Below, piece by piece: positions 33,139 to 45,800 of a stretch of 64,000 bases of DNA. How positions within the stretch are numbered: position 1 is the stretch's first letter; each line of letters begins with the position of its first letter. The notes under the pieces were generated by a model, which made no database searches, was not told the origin of the DNA, and was given only the letters and a program-made list of their open reading frames with translations. The DNA lies in NCBI GenBank assembly GCA_958496175.1, contig OY292280.1:2914001-2978000 (forward strand). Reading direction: 5' to 3'. This stretch comes from Sisyra terminalis. Its lineage: Eukaryota > Arthropoda > Insecta > Neuroptera > Sisyridae. Position numbers and translations under genes: made by a program.

Positions 33139-34742
33139 ATGCGCAATAAATTTCGGGGGTTGGAAAGAGACGGTCAAGCGTGGATCTTGGCGAACTTTGT
33201 ACCCGCGAATGTTTACATTATAACGTTTAGCGGGAAATTTGAAGCATTGGGTTACGGGAAGTTAGTGATCAATGATGCGATTAAAGTTAAGATATTTTAT
33301 AAGAAGCTTTTGAAATGTCAGGTCTGACGAGAGATTCAGAAAAAAAGCTGGGTAAGGAAAATATTCCGAGGCCAAGTACTTCAAAAAATGGGCAAAAAAA
33401 GACTATTTTAAGTCCATACAGATGCGCCATCTACTATGTCTTGGAAAAATATACCTTACAAGAATATACCTTGGTCCATGGGAGGCTAACTCAATGTTAA
33501 TTTTTTGTTCCTCCAAAAGGTCTATTTCTTGCGGCCAAGTACCGATGGCGCTAGTCGCTCTAGTTTAGTAGCACAGCCGATAATAACGATATCTACTTTT
33601 AATCAGTTTGGATTTAAGCGCCATTTTCAAATTTAATTTATTCCTGAAATATTTCATATAGAAAAATGAAAATTTGATTGAAAATTACATTTTATTTACA
33701 AAAATTGAAATACAAAACATAACATTATTAAGCATTGAAAAATTTAAATTGCCTAAAACGAAATATGATCAATAGAGAAAACTGGACAATGATTTTAGAA
33801 ATAGTAATAATTATAAGTTTAAATTTTACATTGTTCAATTTCCTTTAATTGAAGTAAATTACAGACAACATGTTAAAGTATACTTAAAATACGTTAATTT
33901 GGAAATAACAGCTAAATCCTGGAAATTATCCTTCTCGATTGCCATGAATGGCGACGACTTAGAAAAATCGTCGAATCGTTGCTGAAACAAATTTATTTCA
34001 CTTAAAAAAATAAAATTCCAATGAGAGTAATTAGTAAATCCCGAGTTTGAATTTAAATGTAAATACATACCTTTGTAATAATCTTTAGAAGTAAAAAAAT
34101 GTATTTGATTGTGGTAACTTTTTAACAAAAAACTCAACACTGCCAATATTAAAATTTCTCTTTAGTTCAACTTTGAGCTCGAATAACTTTTGAATGAATA
34201 AAAATATCAAAAACTTTTAAGAAACCTTTTTTGTAGATCGTTCAATTTTCTACAAGAATATACTTTGGTCATTCCGAAATATTGTCATCAACGTGAGCTA
34301 TAAAACTCCAAAGTGTAAGAGAATATTGTTCCCATATTATTTAATTGGAAAATGGAAATTTGCGATGCGGCACCTATTAATATTAAGAGCTTAAACTTTC
34401 ACAGGATTTTTTTTGTCATTCCCAACAATATTTTCGATATAATTAAGAAAAAAAAATTCATAATTTTTTTTGAATCAGTCTACTGTATATGAATATGTTC
34501 AAGTGGGTGGAAAAATAAAAAATTATTATTAATTCACGGCGGTAACACGATTTTTGCCATATTAATAAATAAACTTTTTCCAGGGCTTCACGGGGAATGG
34601 AAAATTGTCATTTAGTAAACGGAATTTTTGCCACAAAAAGCAGCCGGAGAATTATGAATCTGTGGAAAGCATTTTTAGGAAAAAGATTTCACAACCTCAT
34701 CCAAGGAAAAGCTTGATAGAAATGCCGAACCGACTTAAGTAA
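33139..34742 (+). CDS. Candidate two-exon plus-strand gene (weak)
   Basis: The best-supported part is a terminal exon, 34584-34742: acceptor CTTTTTCCAG, 52 codons starting GFTGNGKLSFSKRNF, very basic, TAA, and AATAAA only 10 nt later (34752-34757). A compatible phase-0 upstream exon is 33139-33321, starting MRNKFRGLERDGQAWI and ending at CAG|GTCTGA, which is a weak donor. The joined protein would be about 113 aa. An alternative frame from ATG 33315 (contains GKENIPRPSTSKNGQKK, with a KEN-like motif) runs to 33500 but does not join the terminal exon in phase. The proposed intron carries repeat copies. The family is not recognised. Confidence 0.3.
33484..33720 (+). repeat. Inverted-repeat arm flanking a 2.25-kb block, left
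   Basis: Diverged inverted match to 35527-35740. Shared pieces are GGCTAACTCAATGTTAATTT / GGCTACTCAATGTTAATTTT, GCCGATAATAACGA / GCCGATAACAACGA, TTAAGCGCCA and TTTATTTACAAAAATTGAAA. The pair could be the ends of an old DNA element or an inverted duplication of a gene 3' region. Confidence 0.5.
33859..33981 (-). CDS. Candidate terminal exon on the minus strand (weak)
   Basis: Acceptor TTTGTTTCAG, then 40 codons starting QRFDDFSKSSPFMAIEKDNF and ending in TAA, with ATTAAA 10 nt downstream (33844-33849). A CAAAG|GTATGT donor lies upstream near 34070 and joins in phase 0, but the exon before it could not be delimited. It would overlap the plus-strand candidate antisense. The family is not recognised. 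Confidence 0.3.
   Translation of the reverse strand, partial: QRFDDFSKSSPFMAIEKDNFQDLAVISKLTYFKYTLTCCL
34149..34482 (-). mobile_element. Interspersed repeat family, copy C (inverted)
   Basis: Reverse-complement copy of 15137-15520, from TTTCTCTTTAGTTCAAC to TGAATCAGTCTA. It carries GCGATGCGGCACC and a decayed version of the CTCTTAATATT palindrome. Confidence 0.6.
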
Positions 34743-36595
34743 TATACATGTAATAAAGAAAAATATCTTATAAATCAATAATTGTTCTTAATTGTGGATT
34801 TAACCACAAAAATTTTTAGAAACATCCCAAGAAGAGCTTTGAAATTTAACTGAAGAAGTGGAAGTTTCTGCAATTGTAAATTCATATTAACTTCATTAAA
34901 ATTAAATTTACTCTTAGTTCCAATGTAAATTTCTAGGACCTGTTATTCTTAGAATTGAAAAGAAATCTCTAAACGACTCAGGAAAATGAATCGCATAAAA
35001 AGTGGAAAAATCAAAACAAGTCTTCTGTGGTTTCCTATCCCATATTATTGATCAATTGGATAAATTATCTGAGAATCAAAAAATATATAGTAACATCGCA
35101 GGTATATAATTAAACCTGTTTGGCTTTCAATTGATTTATTTTTAGTAATGTTATTTTTTTTAGTTTCGATTAAAAGGAATACCAATTAATAGGCGAAGGT
35201 GGAAGTAAAAAGAAAATTTATTCCCCTTACAGTTTGGAAAAATAGCCCTAAAGGTTACCCATTACTGAATAAAAACCTTACCCCTAAATCTAAATTCTTA
35301 TTAAAATCCAACTAACATATCTTACTTGTGACATATATGTACTTTAACATGTTATCAATTATTTATTTTGACTATGGAAAATTGAACATTTATAAATTTG
35401 TTATATAACAATTATTATCAAATTATATTACTAGTATTTACCAGAATAATTGTCCAGTATGCTGTAATAAACATTTTTCGAAATATTTTTGTTATTTACA
35501 CTTCATAACTCAAAATTGTGCTATACTTTTGTATTGTATTTCAATATTTGTAAATAAAAAAGGTATATTTCAATTCAAGTTTTATTACTTTACGAAAAAT
35601 CCCAGGATTATAATAAATTAATTTAAAATTGGCGCTTAAAATTAGCTCTCGTTGTTATCGGCTTTGCTATACTAGCATCACCAGTGCTCATCGAAGAAAA
35701 ATTTGCGTTTTGGGGAACAAAAAATTAACATTGAGTAGCCCTATCATAAGTTCAATGTTCCCATGTCAAGAATTGATAGGCAATTTCAATGCACATATGC
35801 CAACATAGTTGCCTATGCATCATTTTTACACTTTTATAGAAATTACGTCATGTTACTTATAATAATACAAATCAATGGTTATAGTTTGAGGTAAGTGTCG
35901 TCATTTCCTTATGATTCCATTGCATTTCAGGATATATTGAGAATTTTATTTTTCAAACTTTGAGGATTAAAACCAAAAAGTAATAAATCACTTTTTGAAC
36001 AATTAGAAAAAAATGAAACTCGAGATTTATGATAGAGCAATTGAAAATTAATAATCTAAACGTTTTTTTTTTTCGGGTTCAATAAAAAAGTCATTTATCC
36101 TCTCACATCCTTATCACAGGGATAATCAACAATGGCAACGTTACGGAAATTTAAAAAAAAAATCACAAACTGCAACAAATAGAATCTTATGAATCGATAC
36201 AATAATAATTCCCCTATAACTTAAAACACCATTTCAATATAATAACAACAATTAGGTCGAAATCCAAAAGAAAAAATACACTGTTTTGTTTGCATTGTTA
36301 AAAATAATTAATTCCATCATTTAAATAAGTTGTAGTCCTATTGTTTTGGCCAAAAATAAATCTTTAATTGTAAAAATTTAAAGCTATTTACCCCAAAAAT
36401 TTATCATTCCCCCAATTACAGTAATTGTGATTGAAAAGTAATTTTTAATTAGTTTATCAAATAATATTTAAAGAACTAAAATTTAAAATATTATTTTTAT
36501 TAAAAATTGAAATTAAATTTGCAACAACAAACGAAAGCACGCGTGGCCTTCAATTCGCCAGCTACCTTGTCACATTGCCAACCCTTACCTTTCAC
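34743..36595. other. Mostly gene-free; contains the right arm of the inverted pair
   Basis: 35527-35740 is the partner of 33484-33720. Otherwise no gene is supported. 36530-36600 becomes G+C-richer immediately before the putative promoter. Confidence 0.4.
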
Positions 36596-36764
36596 TCAGT
36601 GTGCTTTGATATTTCAAACAGTGAATTTCGGTCCGTTAAAATTTCATCCAAATGGCGGACATATTGTTGTAATTTTTGTATAATTGTAATTGTTGTGATT
36701 TAAAATGTTTTAAGTGTTAAATAGGATTTATCTGGCAAGGATTTATAATATTTCAAATAAGGGG
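36596..36764 (+). promoter_or_regulatory. Putative promoter and first non-coding exon
   Basis: TCAGTG (36596-36601) fits the arthropod initiator, inside a short G+C-richer patch. About 165 bp downstream GGGG|GTGAGT (donor at 36765) could end a 5' UTR exon. The only ATG, ATGGCGGACATATTGTTGTAA region near 36652, gives a six-codon uORF. If correct, the satellite array lies in the first intron of a gene whose coding exons are outside or unrecognised. Confidence 0.3.
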
Positions 36765-36889
36765 GTGAGTGAAAATTTTTCTTAATTTTCGTCATGAGAT
36801 CATTTCAAAAAATTTCAAAGAAACGTCCCGATTTAAGGTTTTGTATTTGACAGATATGACAGATAGGCAACAATTGAATTTAAATTTGG

Positions 36890-39800
36890 TCATTTAGAAT
36901 TCAATGCGAAGGATTTGGATGATTTTTTTGATGATTTTAAAAAAAGTTATCCTTGTAATTATGATAGGAACTTTAGGCTTCTAGTGTTAGGATATGTTTT
37001 TTTTTTCGAGCACTTTGATATTATTGCATCGTCATGGATGACAAAGATCCCCAATTGTTTCAATTTTTCTTTCTCTTTTCATTAATTTCTCTCTTTGTTT
37101 TTTTTTTTCGCAACACTCTTTTGATGCTAAAAGGAAATATATTTCTTAGTCCTTAGGCTGATAAGTTTGTTGTTTTTTTTTCAATTTCAATTTCATTTTC
37201 TCATTGTTGAAACAATTGTTGGGTGAAATGTCAAATTGACTATTCAATGATCAAATTGCTAATTTTTTTTTTCATAAATTAAAATACCTTCAATGTTAGT
37301 CTTCTATTTCATAATGCTTTCTATATTTAGTCATTTAAATTTCAAGGATTAGGAATTGATTATTTTTTTAATGATTTTCAATACATTGTACTGTCATGCC
37401 CCCTTAATAATGATAGGAACCATAGGCTTCTTATGTTGGGATATGATTTTTTTTTCTAGCACTTTGATATTATTGCATCGTCATGGATGACAAAGATCCC
37501 CAATTGTTTCAATTTTTCTTTCTCTTTTCATTAATTTCTCTCTTTGTTTTTTTTTTTCGCAACACTCTTTTGATGCTAAAAGGAAATATATTTCTTAGTC
37601 CTTAGGCTGATAAGTTTGTTGTTTTTTTTTCAATTTCAATTTCATTTTCTCATTGTTGAAACAATTGTTGGGTGAAATGTCAAATTGACTATTCAATGAT
37701 CAAATTGCTAATTTTTTTTTCATAAATTAAAATACCTTCAATGTTAGTCTTCTATTTCATAATGCTTTCTATATTTAGTCATTTAAATTTCAAGGATTAG
37801 GAATTGATTATTTTTTTAATGATTTTCAATACATTGTACTGTCATGCCCCCTTAATAATGATAGGAACCATAGGCTTCTTATTTTGGGATATGATTTTTT
37901 TTTCTAGCACTTTGATATTATTGCATCGTCATGGATGACAAAGATCCCCAATTGTTTCAATTTTTCTTTCTCTTTTCATTAATTTCTCTCTTTGTTTTTT
38001 TTTTCGCAACACTCTTTTGATGCTAAAAGGAAATATATTTCTTAGTCCTTAGGCTGATAAGTTTGTTGTTTTTTTTTTCAATTTCAATTTCATTTTCTCA
38101 TTGTTGAAACAATTGTTGGGTGAAATGTCAAATTGACTATTCAATGATCAAATTGCTAATTTTTTTTTTCATAAATTAAAATACCTTCAATGTTAGTCTT
38201 CTATTTCATAATGCTTTCTATATTTAGTCATTTAAATTTCATGGATTAGGAATTGATTATTTTTTTAATGATTTTCAATACATTGTACTGTCATGCCCCC
38301 TTAATAGTGATAGGAACCATAGGCTTCTTATGTTGGGATATGATTTTTTTTTCTAGCTCTTTGATATTATTGCATCGTCATGGATGACAAAGATCCCCAA
38401 TTGTTTCAATTTTTCTTTCTCTTTTCATTAATTTCTCTCTTTGTTTTTTTTTTTTCGCAACACTCTTTTGATGCTAAAAGGAAATATATTTCTTAGTCCT
38501 TAGGCTGATAAGTTTGTTGTTTTTTTTTCAATTTCAATTTCATTTTCTCATTGTTGAAACAATTGTTGGGTGAAATGTCAAATTGACTATTCAATGATCA
38601 AATTGCTAATTTTTTTTTCATAAATTAAAATACCTTCAATGTTAGTCTTCTATTTCATAATGCTTTCTATATTTAGTCATTTAAATTTCAAGGATTAGGA
38701 ATTGATTATTTTTTTAATGATTTTCAATACATTGTACTGTCATGCCCCCTTAATAATGATAGGAACCATAGGCTTCTTATATTGGGATATGATTTTTTTT
38801 TTCTAGCACTTTGATATTATTGCATCGTCATGGATGACAAAGATCCCCAATTGTTTCAATTTTTCTTTCTCTTTTCATTAATTTCTCTCTTTGTTTTTTT
38901 TTTTCGCAACACTCTTTTGATGCTAAAAGGAAATATATTTCTTAGTCCTTAGGCTGATAAGTTTGTTGTTTTTTTTTCAATTTCAATTTCATTTTCTCAT
39001 TGTTGAAACAATTGTTGGGTGAAATGTCAAATTGACTATTCAATGATCAAATTGCTAATTTTTTTTTTCATAAATTAAAATACCTTCAATGTTAGTCTTT
39101 TATTTCATAATGCTTTCTATATTTGGTCATTTAAATTTCTAGGATTAGGAATTGATTATTTTTTTAATGATTTTCAATACATTGTACTGTCATGCCCCCT
39201 TAATAATGATAGGAACCATAGGCTTCTTATATTGGGATATGATTTTTTTTTTCTAGCACTTTGATATTATTGCATCGTCATGGATGACAAAGATCCCCAA
39301 ATGTTTCAATGTTTCTTTCTCTTTTCATTAATTTCTCTCTTTGTTTTTTTTTCGCAACACTCTTTTGATGCTAAAAGGAAATATATTTCTTAGTCCTTAG
39401 GCTGATAAGTTTGTTGTTTTTTTTTTCAATTTCAATTTCATTTTCTCATTGTTGAAACAATTGTTGGGTGAAAAGTCAAATTGACTATTCAATGATCAAA
39501 TTGCTATTTTTTTTTTCATAAATTAAAATCCCTATAATGTTAGTCTTCTATTTCATAATGCTTTCTATATTTAGTCATTTAAATTTCATGGATTAGGAAT
39601 TGATTATTTTTTTAATGATTTTCAATACATTGTACTGTCATGCCCCCTTAATAATGATAGGAACCATAGGCTTCTTATGTTGGGATATGATTTTTTTTTC
39701 TAGCACTTTGATATTATTGCATCGTCATGGATGACAAAGATCCCCAATTGTTTCAATGTTTCTTTCTCTTTTCATTAATTTCTCTCTTTGTTTTTTTTTC

Positions 39801-42800
39801 GCAACACTCTTTTGATGCTAAAAGGAAATATATTTCTTAGTCCTTAGGCTGATAAGTTTGTTGTTTTTTTTTCAATTTCAATTTCATTTTCTCATTGTTG
39901 AAACAATTGTTGGGTGAAATGTCAAATTGACTATTCAATGATCAAATTGCTAATTTTTTTTTCATAAATTATAATCCCTATAATGTGAGTCTTCTATTTC
40001 ATAATGCTTTCTATATTTAGTCATTTAAATTTCTAGGATTAGGAATTGATTATTTTTTTAATGATTTTCAATACATTGTACTGTCATGCCCCCTTAATAA
40101 TGATAGGAACCATAGGCTTCTTATATTGGGATATGATTTTTTTTTTCTAGCACTTTGATATTATTGCATCGTCATGGATGACAAAGATCCCCAATTGTTT
40201 CAATTTTTCTTTCTCTTTTCATTAATTTCTCTCTTTGTTTTTTTTTTTTCGCAACACTCTTTTGATGCTAAAAGGAAATATATTTCTTAGTCCTTAGGCT
40301 GATAAGTTTGTTGTTTTTTTTTCAATTTCAATTTCATTTTCTCATTGTTGAAACAATTGTTGGGTGAAATGTCAAATTGACTATTCAATGATCAAATTGC
40401 TAATTTTTTTTTCATAAATTAAAATACCTTCAATGTTAGTCTTCTATTTCATAATGCTTTCTATATTTAGTCATTTAAATTTCAAGGATTAGGAATTGAT
40501 TATTTTTTTAATGATTTTCAATACATTGTACTGTCATGCCCCCTTAATAATGATAGGAACCATAGGCTTCTTATATTGGGATATGATTTTTTTTTTCTAG
40601 CACTTTGATATTATTGCATCGTCATGGATGACAAAGATCCCCAAATGTTTCAATGTTTCTTTCTCTTTTCATTAATTTCTCTCTTTGTTTTTTTTTCGCA
40701 ACACTCTTTTGATGCTAAAAGGAAATATATTTCTTAGTCCTTAGGCTGATAAGTTTGTTGTTTTTTTTTTCAATTTCAATTTCATTTTCTCATTGTTGAA
40801 ACAATTGTTGGGTGAAAAGTCAAATTGACTATTCAATGATCAAATTGCTATTTTTTTTTTCATAAATTAAAATCCCTATAATGTTAGTCTTCTATTTCAT
40901 AATGCTTTCTATATTTAGTCATTTAAATTTCATGGATTAGGAATTGATTATTTTTTTAATGATTTTCAATACATTGTACTGTCATGCCCCCTTAATAATG
41001 ATAGGAACCATAGGCTTCTTATGTTGGGATATGATTTTTTTTTCTAGCACTTTGATATTATTGCATCGTCATGGATGACAAAGATCCCCAATTGTTTCAA
41101 TGTTTCTTTCTCTTTTCATTAATTTCTCTCTTTGTTTTTTTTTCGCAACACTCTTTTGATGCTAAAAGGAAATATATTTCTTAGTCCTTAGGCTGATAAG
41201 TTTGTTGTTTTTTTTTCAATTTCAATTTCATTTTCTCATTGTTGAAACAATTGTTGGGTGAAATGTCAAATTGACTATTCAATGATCAAATTGCTAATTT
41301 TTTTTTCATAAATTATAATCCCTATAATGTGAGTCTTCTATTTCATAATGCTTTCTATATTTAGTCATTTAAATTTCTAGGATTAGGAATTGATTATTTT
41401 TTTAATGATTTTCAATACATTGTACTGTCATGCCCCCTTAATAATGATAGGAACCATAGGCTTCTTATATTGGGATATGATTTTTTTTTTCTAGCACTTT
41501 GATATTATTGCATCGTCATGGATGACAAAGATCCCCAAATGTTTCAATGTTTCTTTCTCTTTTCATTAATTTCTCTCTTTGTTTTTTTTTCGCAACACTC
41601 TTTTGATGCTAAAAGGAAATATATTTCTTAGTCCTTAGGCTGATAAGTTTGTTGTTTTTTTTTCAATTTCAATTTCATTTTCTCATTGTTGAAACAATTG
41701 TTGGGTGAAATGTCAAATTGACTATTCAATGATCAAATTGCTAATTTTTTTTTCATAAATTAAAATACCTTCAATGTTAGTCTTCTATTTCATAATGCTT
41801 TCTATATTTAGTCATTTAAATTTCAAGGATTAGGAATTGATTATTTTTTTAATGATTTTCAATACATTGTACTGTCATGCCCCCTTAATAATGATAGGAA
41901 CCATAGGCTTCTTATGTTGGGATATGATTTTTTTTTCTAGCACTTTGATATTATTGCATCGTCATGGATGACAAAGATCCCCAATTGTTTCAATTTTTCT
42001 TTCTCTTTTCATTAATTTCTCTCTTTGTTTTTTTTTCGCAACACTCTTTTGATGCTAAAAGGAAATATATTTCTTAGTCCTTAGGCTGATAAGTTTGTTG
42101 TTTTTTTTTCAATTTCAATTTCATTTTCTCATTGTTGAAACAATTGTTGGGTGAAATGTCAAATTGACTATTCAATGATCAAATTGCTAATTTTTTTTTC
42201 ATAAATTAAAATCCCTATAATGTTAGTCTTCTATTTCATAATGCTTTCTATATTTAGTCATTTAAATTTCAAGGATTAGGAATTGATTATTTTTTTAATG
42301 ATTTTCAATACATTGTACTGTCATGCCCCCTTAATAATGATAGGAACCATAGGCTTCTTATATTGGGATATGATTTTTTTTTTCTAGCACTTTGATATTA
42401 TTGCATCGTCATGGATGACAAAGATCCCCAATTGTTTCAATTTTTCTTTCTCTTTTCATTAATTTCTCTCTTTGTTTTTTTTTTTCGCAACACTCTTTTG
42501 ATGCTAAAAGGAAATATATTTCTTAGTCCTTAGGCTGATAAGTTTGTTGTTTTTTTTTCAATTTCAATTTCATTTTCTCATTGTTGAAACAATTGTTGGG
42601 TGAAATGTCAAATTGACTATTCAATGATCAAATTGCTAATTTTTTTTTTCATAAATTAAAATACCTTCAATGTTAGTCTTTTATTTCATAATGCTTTCTA
42701 TATTTGGTCATTTAAATTTCTAGGATTAGGAATTGATTATTTTTTTAATGATTTTCAATACATTGTGCTGTCATGCCCCCTTAATAATGATAGGAACCAT

Positions 42801-45800
42801 AGGCTTCTTATATTGGGATATGATTTTTTTTTTCTAGCACTTTGATATTATTGCATCGTCATGGATGACAAAGATCCCCAAATGTTTCAATGTTTCTTTC
42901 TCTTTTCATTAATTTCTCTCTTTGTTTTTTTTTCGCAACACTCTTTTGATGCTAAAAGGAAATATATTTCTTAGTCCTTAGGCTGATAAGTTTGTTGTTT
43001 TTTTTTTCAATTTCAATTTCATTTTCTCATTGTTGAAACAATTGTTGGGTGAAAAGTCAAATTGACTATTCAATGATCAAATTGCTATTTTTTTTTTCAT
43101 AAATTAAAATCCCTATAATGTTAGTCTTCTATTTCATAATGCTTTCTATATTTAGTCATTTAAATTTCATGGATTAGGAATTGATTATTTTTTTAATGAT
43201 TTTCAATACATTGTACTGTCATGCCCCCTTAATAATGATAGGAACCATAGGCTTCTTATGTTGGGATATGATTTTTTTTTCTAGCACTTTGATATTATTG
43301 CATCGTCATGGATGACAAAGATCCCCAATTGTTTCAATGTTTCTTTCTCTTTTCATTAATTTCTCTCTTTGTTTTTTTTTCGCAACACTCTTTTGATGCT
43401 AAAAGGAAATATATTTCTTAGTCCTTAGGCTGATAAGTTTGTTGTTTTTTTTTCAATTTCAATTTCATTTTCTCATTGTTGAAACAATTGTTGGGTGAAA
43501 TGTCAAATTGACTATTCAATGATCAAATTGCTAATTTTTTTTTCATAAATTATAATCCCTATAATGTGAGTCTTCTATTTCATAATGCTTTCTATATTTA
43601 GTCATTTAAATTTCAAGGATTAGGAATTGATTATTTTTTTAATGATTTTCAATACATTGTACTGTCATGCCCCCTTAATAATGATAGGAACCATAGGCTT
43701 CTTATATTGGGATATGATTTTTTTTTCTAGCACTTTGATATTATTGCATCGTCATGGATGACAAAGATCCCCAATTGTTTCAATGTTTCTTTCTCTTTTC
43801 ATTAATTTCTCTCTTTGTTTTTTTTTTTCGCAACACTCTTTTGATGCTAAAAGGAAATATATTTCTTAGTCCTTAGGCTGATAAGTTTGTTGTTTTTTTT
43901 TCAATTTCAATTTCATTTTCTCATTGTTGAAACAATTGTTGGGTGAAATGTCAAATTGACTATTCAATGATCAAATTGCTAATTTTTTTTTCATAAATTA
44001 AAATACCTTCAATGTTAGTCTTCTATTTCATAATGCTTTCTATATTTAGTCATTTAAATTTCAAGGATTAGGAATTGATTATTTTTTTAATGATTTTCAA
44101 TACATTGTACTGTCATGCCCCCTTAATAATGATAGGAACCATAGGCTTCTTATGTTGGGATATGATTTTTTTTTCTAGCACTTTGATATTATTGCATCGT
44201 CATGGATGACAAAGATCCCCAATTGTTTCAATTTTTCTTTCTCTTTTCATTAATTTCTCTCTTTGTTTTTTTTTCGCAACACTCTTTTGATGCTAAAAGG
44301 AAATATATTTCTTAGTCCTTAGGCTGATAAGTTTGTTGTTTTTTTTTCAATTTCAATTTCATTTTCTCATTGTTGAAACAATTGTTGGGTGAAATGTCAA
44401 ATTGACTATTCAATGATCAAATTGCTAATTTTTTTTTCATAAATTAAAATCCCTATAATGTTAGTCTTCTATTTCATAATGCTTTCTATATTTAGTCATT
44501 TAAATTTCAAGGATTAGGAATTGATTATTTTTTTAATGATTTTCAATACATTGTACTGTCATGCCCCCTTAATAATGATAGGAACCATAGGCTTCTTATA
44601 TTGGGATATGATTTTTTTTTTCTAGCACTTTGATATTATTGCATCGTCATGGATGACAAAGATCCCCAATTGTTTCAATTTTTCTTTCTCTTTTCATTAA
44701 TTTCTCTCTTTGTTTTTTTTTTTCGCAACACTCTTTTGATGCTAAAAGGAAATATATTTCTTAGTCCTTAGGCTGATAAGTTTGTTGTTTTTTTTTCAAT
44801 TTCAATTTCATTTTCTCATTGTTGAAACAATTGTTGGGTGAAATGTCAAATTGACTATTCAATGATCAAATTGCTAATTTTTTTTTTCATAAATTAAAAT
44901 ACCTTCAATGTTAGTCTTTTATTTCATAATGCTTTCTATATTTGGTCATTTAAATTTCTAGGATTAGGAATTGATTATTTTTTTAATGATTTTCAATACA
45001 TTGTACTGTCATGCCCCCTTAATAATGATAGGAACCATAGGCTTCTTATGTTGGGATATGATTTTTTTTTCTAGCACTTTGATATTATTGCATCGTCATG
45101 GATGACAAAGATCCCCAATTGTTTCAATGTTTCTTTCTCTTTTCATTAATTTCTCTCTTTGTTTTTTTTTCGCAACACTCTTTTGATGCTAAAAGGAAAT
45201 ATATTTCTTAGTCCTTAGGCTGATAAGTTTGTTGTTTTTTTTTCAATTTCAATTTCATTTTCTCATTGTTGAAACAATTGTTGGGTGAAATGTCAAATTG
45301 ACTATTCAATGATCAAATTGCTAATTTTTTTTTCATAAATTAAAATACCTTCAATGTTAGTCTTCTATTTCATAATGCTTTCTATATTTAGTCATTTAAA
45401 TTTCAAGGATTAGGAATTGATTATTTTTTTAATGATTTTCAATACATTGTACTGTCATGCCCCCTTAATAATGATAGGAACCATAGGCTTCTTATGTTGG
45501 GATATGATTTTTTTTTCTAGCACTTTGATATTATTGCATCGTCATGGATGACAAAGATCCCCAATTGTTTCAATTTTTCTTTCTCTTTTCATTAATTTCT
45601 CTCTTTGTTTTTTTTTCGCAACACTCTTTTGATGCTAAAAGGAAATATATTTCTTAGTCCTTAGGCTGATAAGTTTGTTGTTTTTTTTTCAATTTCAATT
45701 TCATTTTCTCATTGTTGAAACAATTGTTGGGTGAAATGTCAAATTGACTATTCAATGATCAAATTGCTAATTTTTTTTTCATAAATTAAAATCCCTATAA

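Noticed and set aside
33315..33500. ORF with a KEN-like motif and a GTAAGG donor at 33344
   Set aside because: Using that donor would place the 34584 exon in the wrong frame, and without it no donor connects; kept only as an alternative note.
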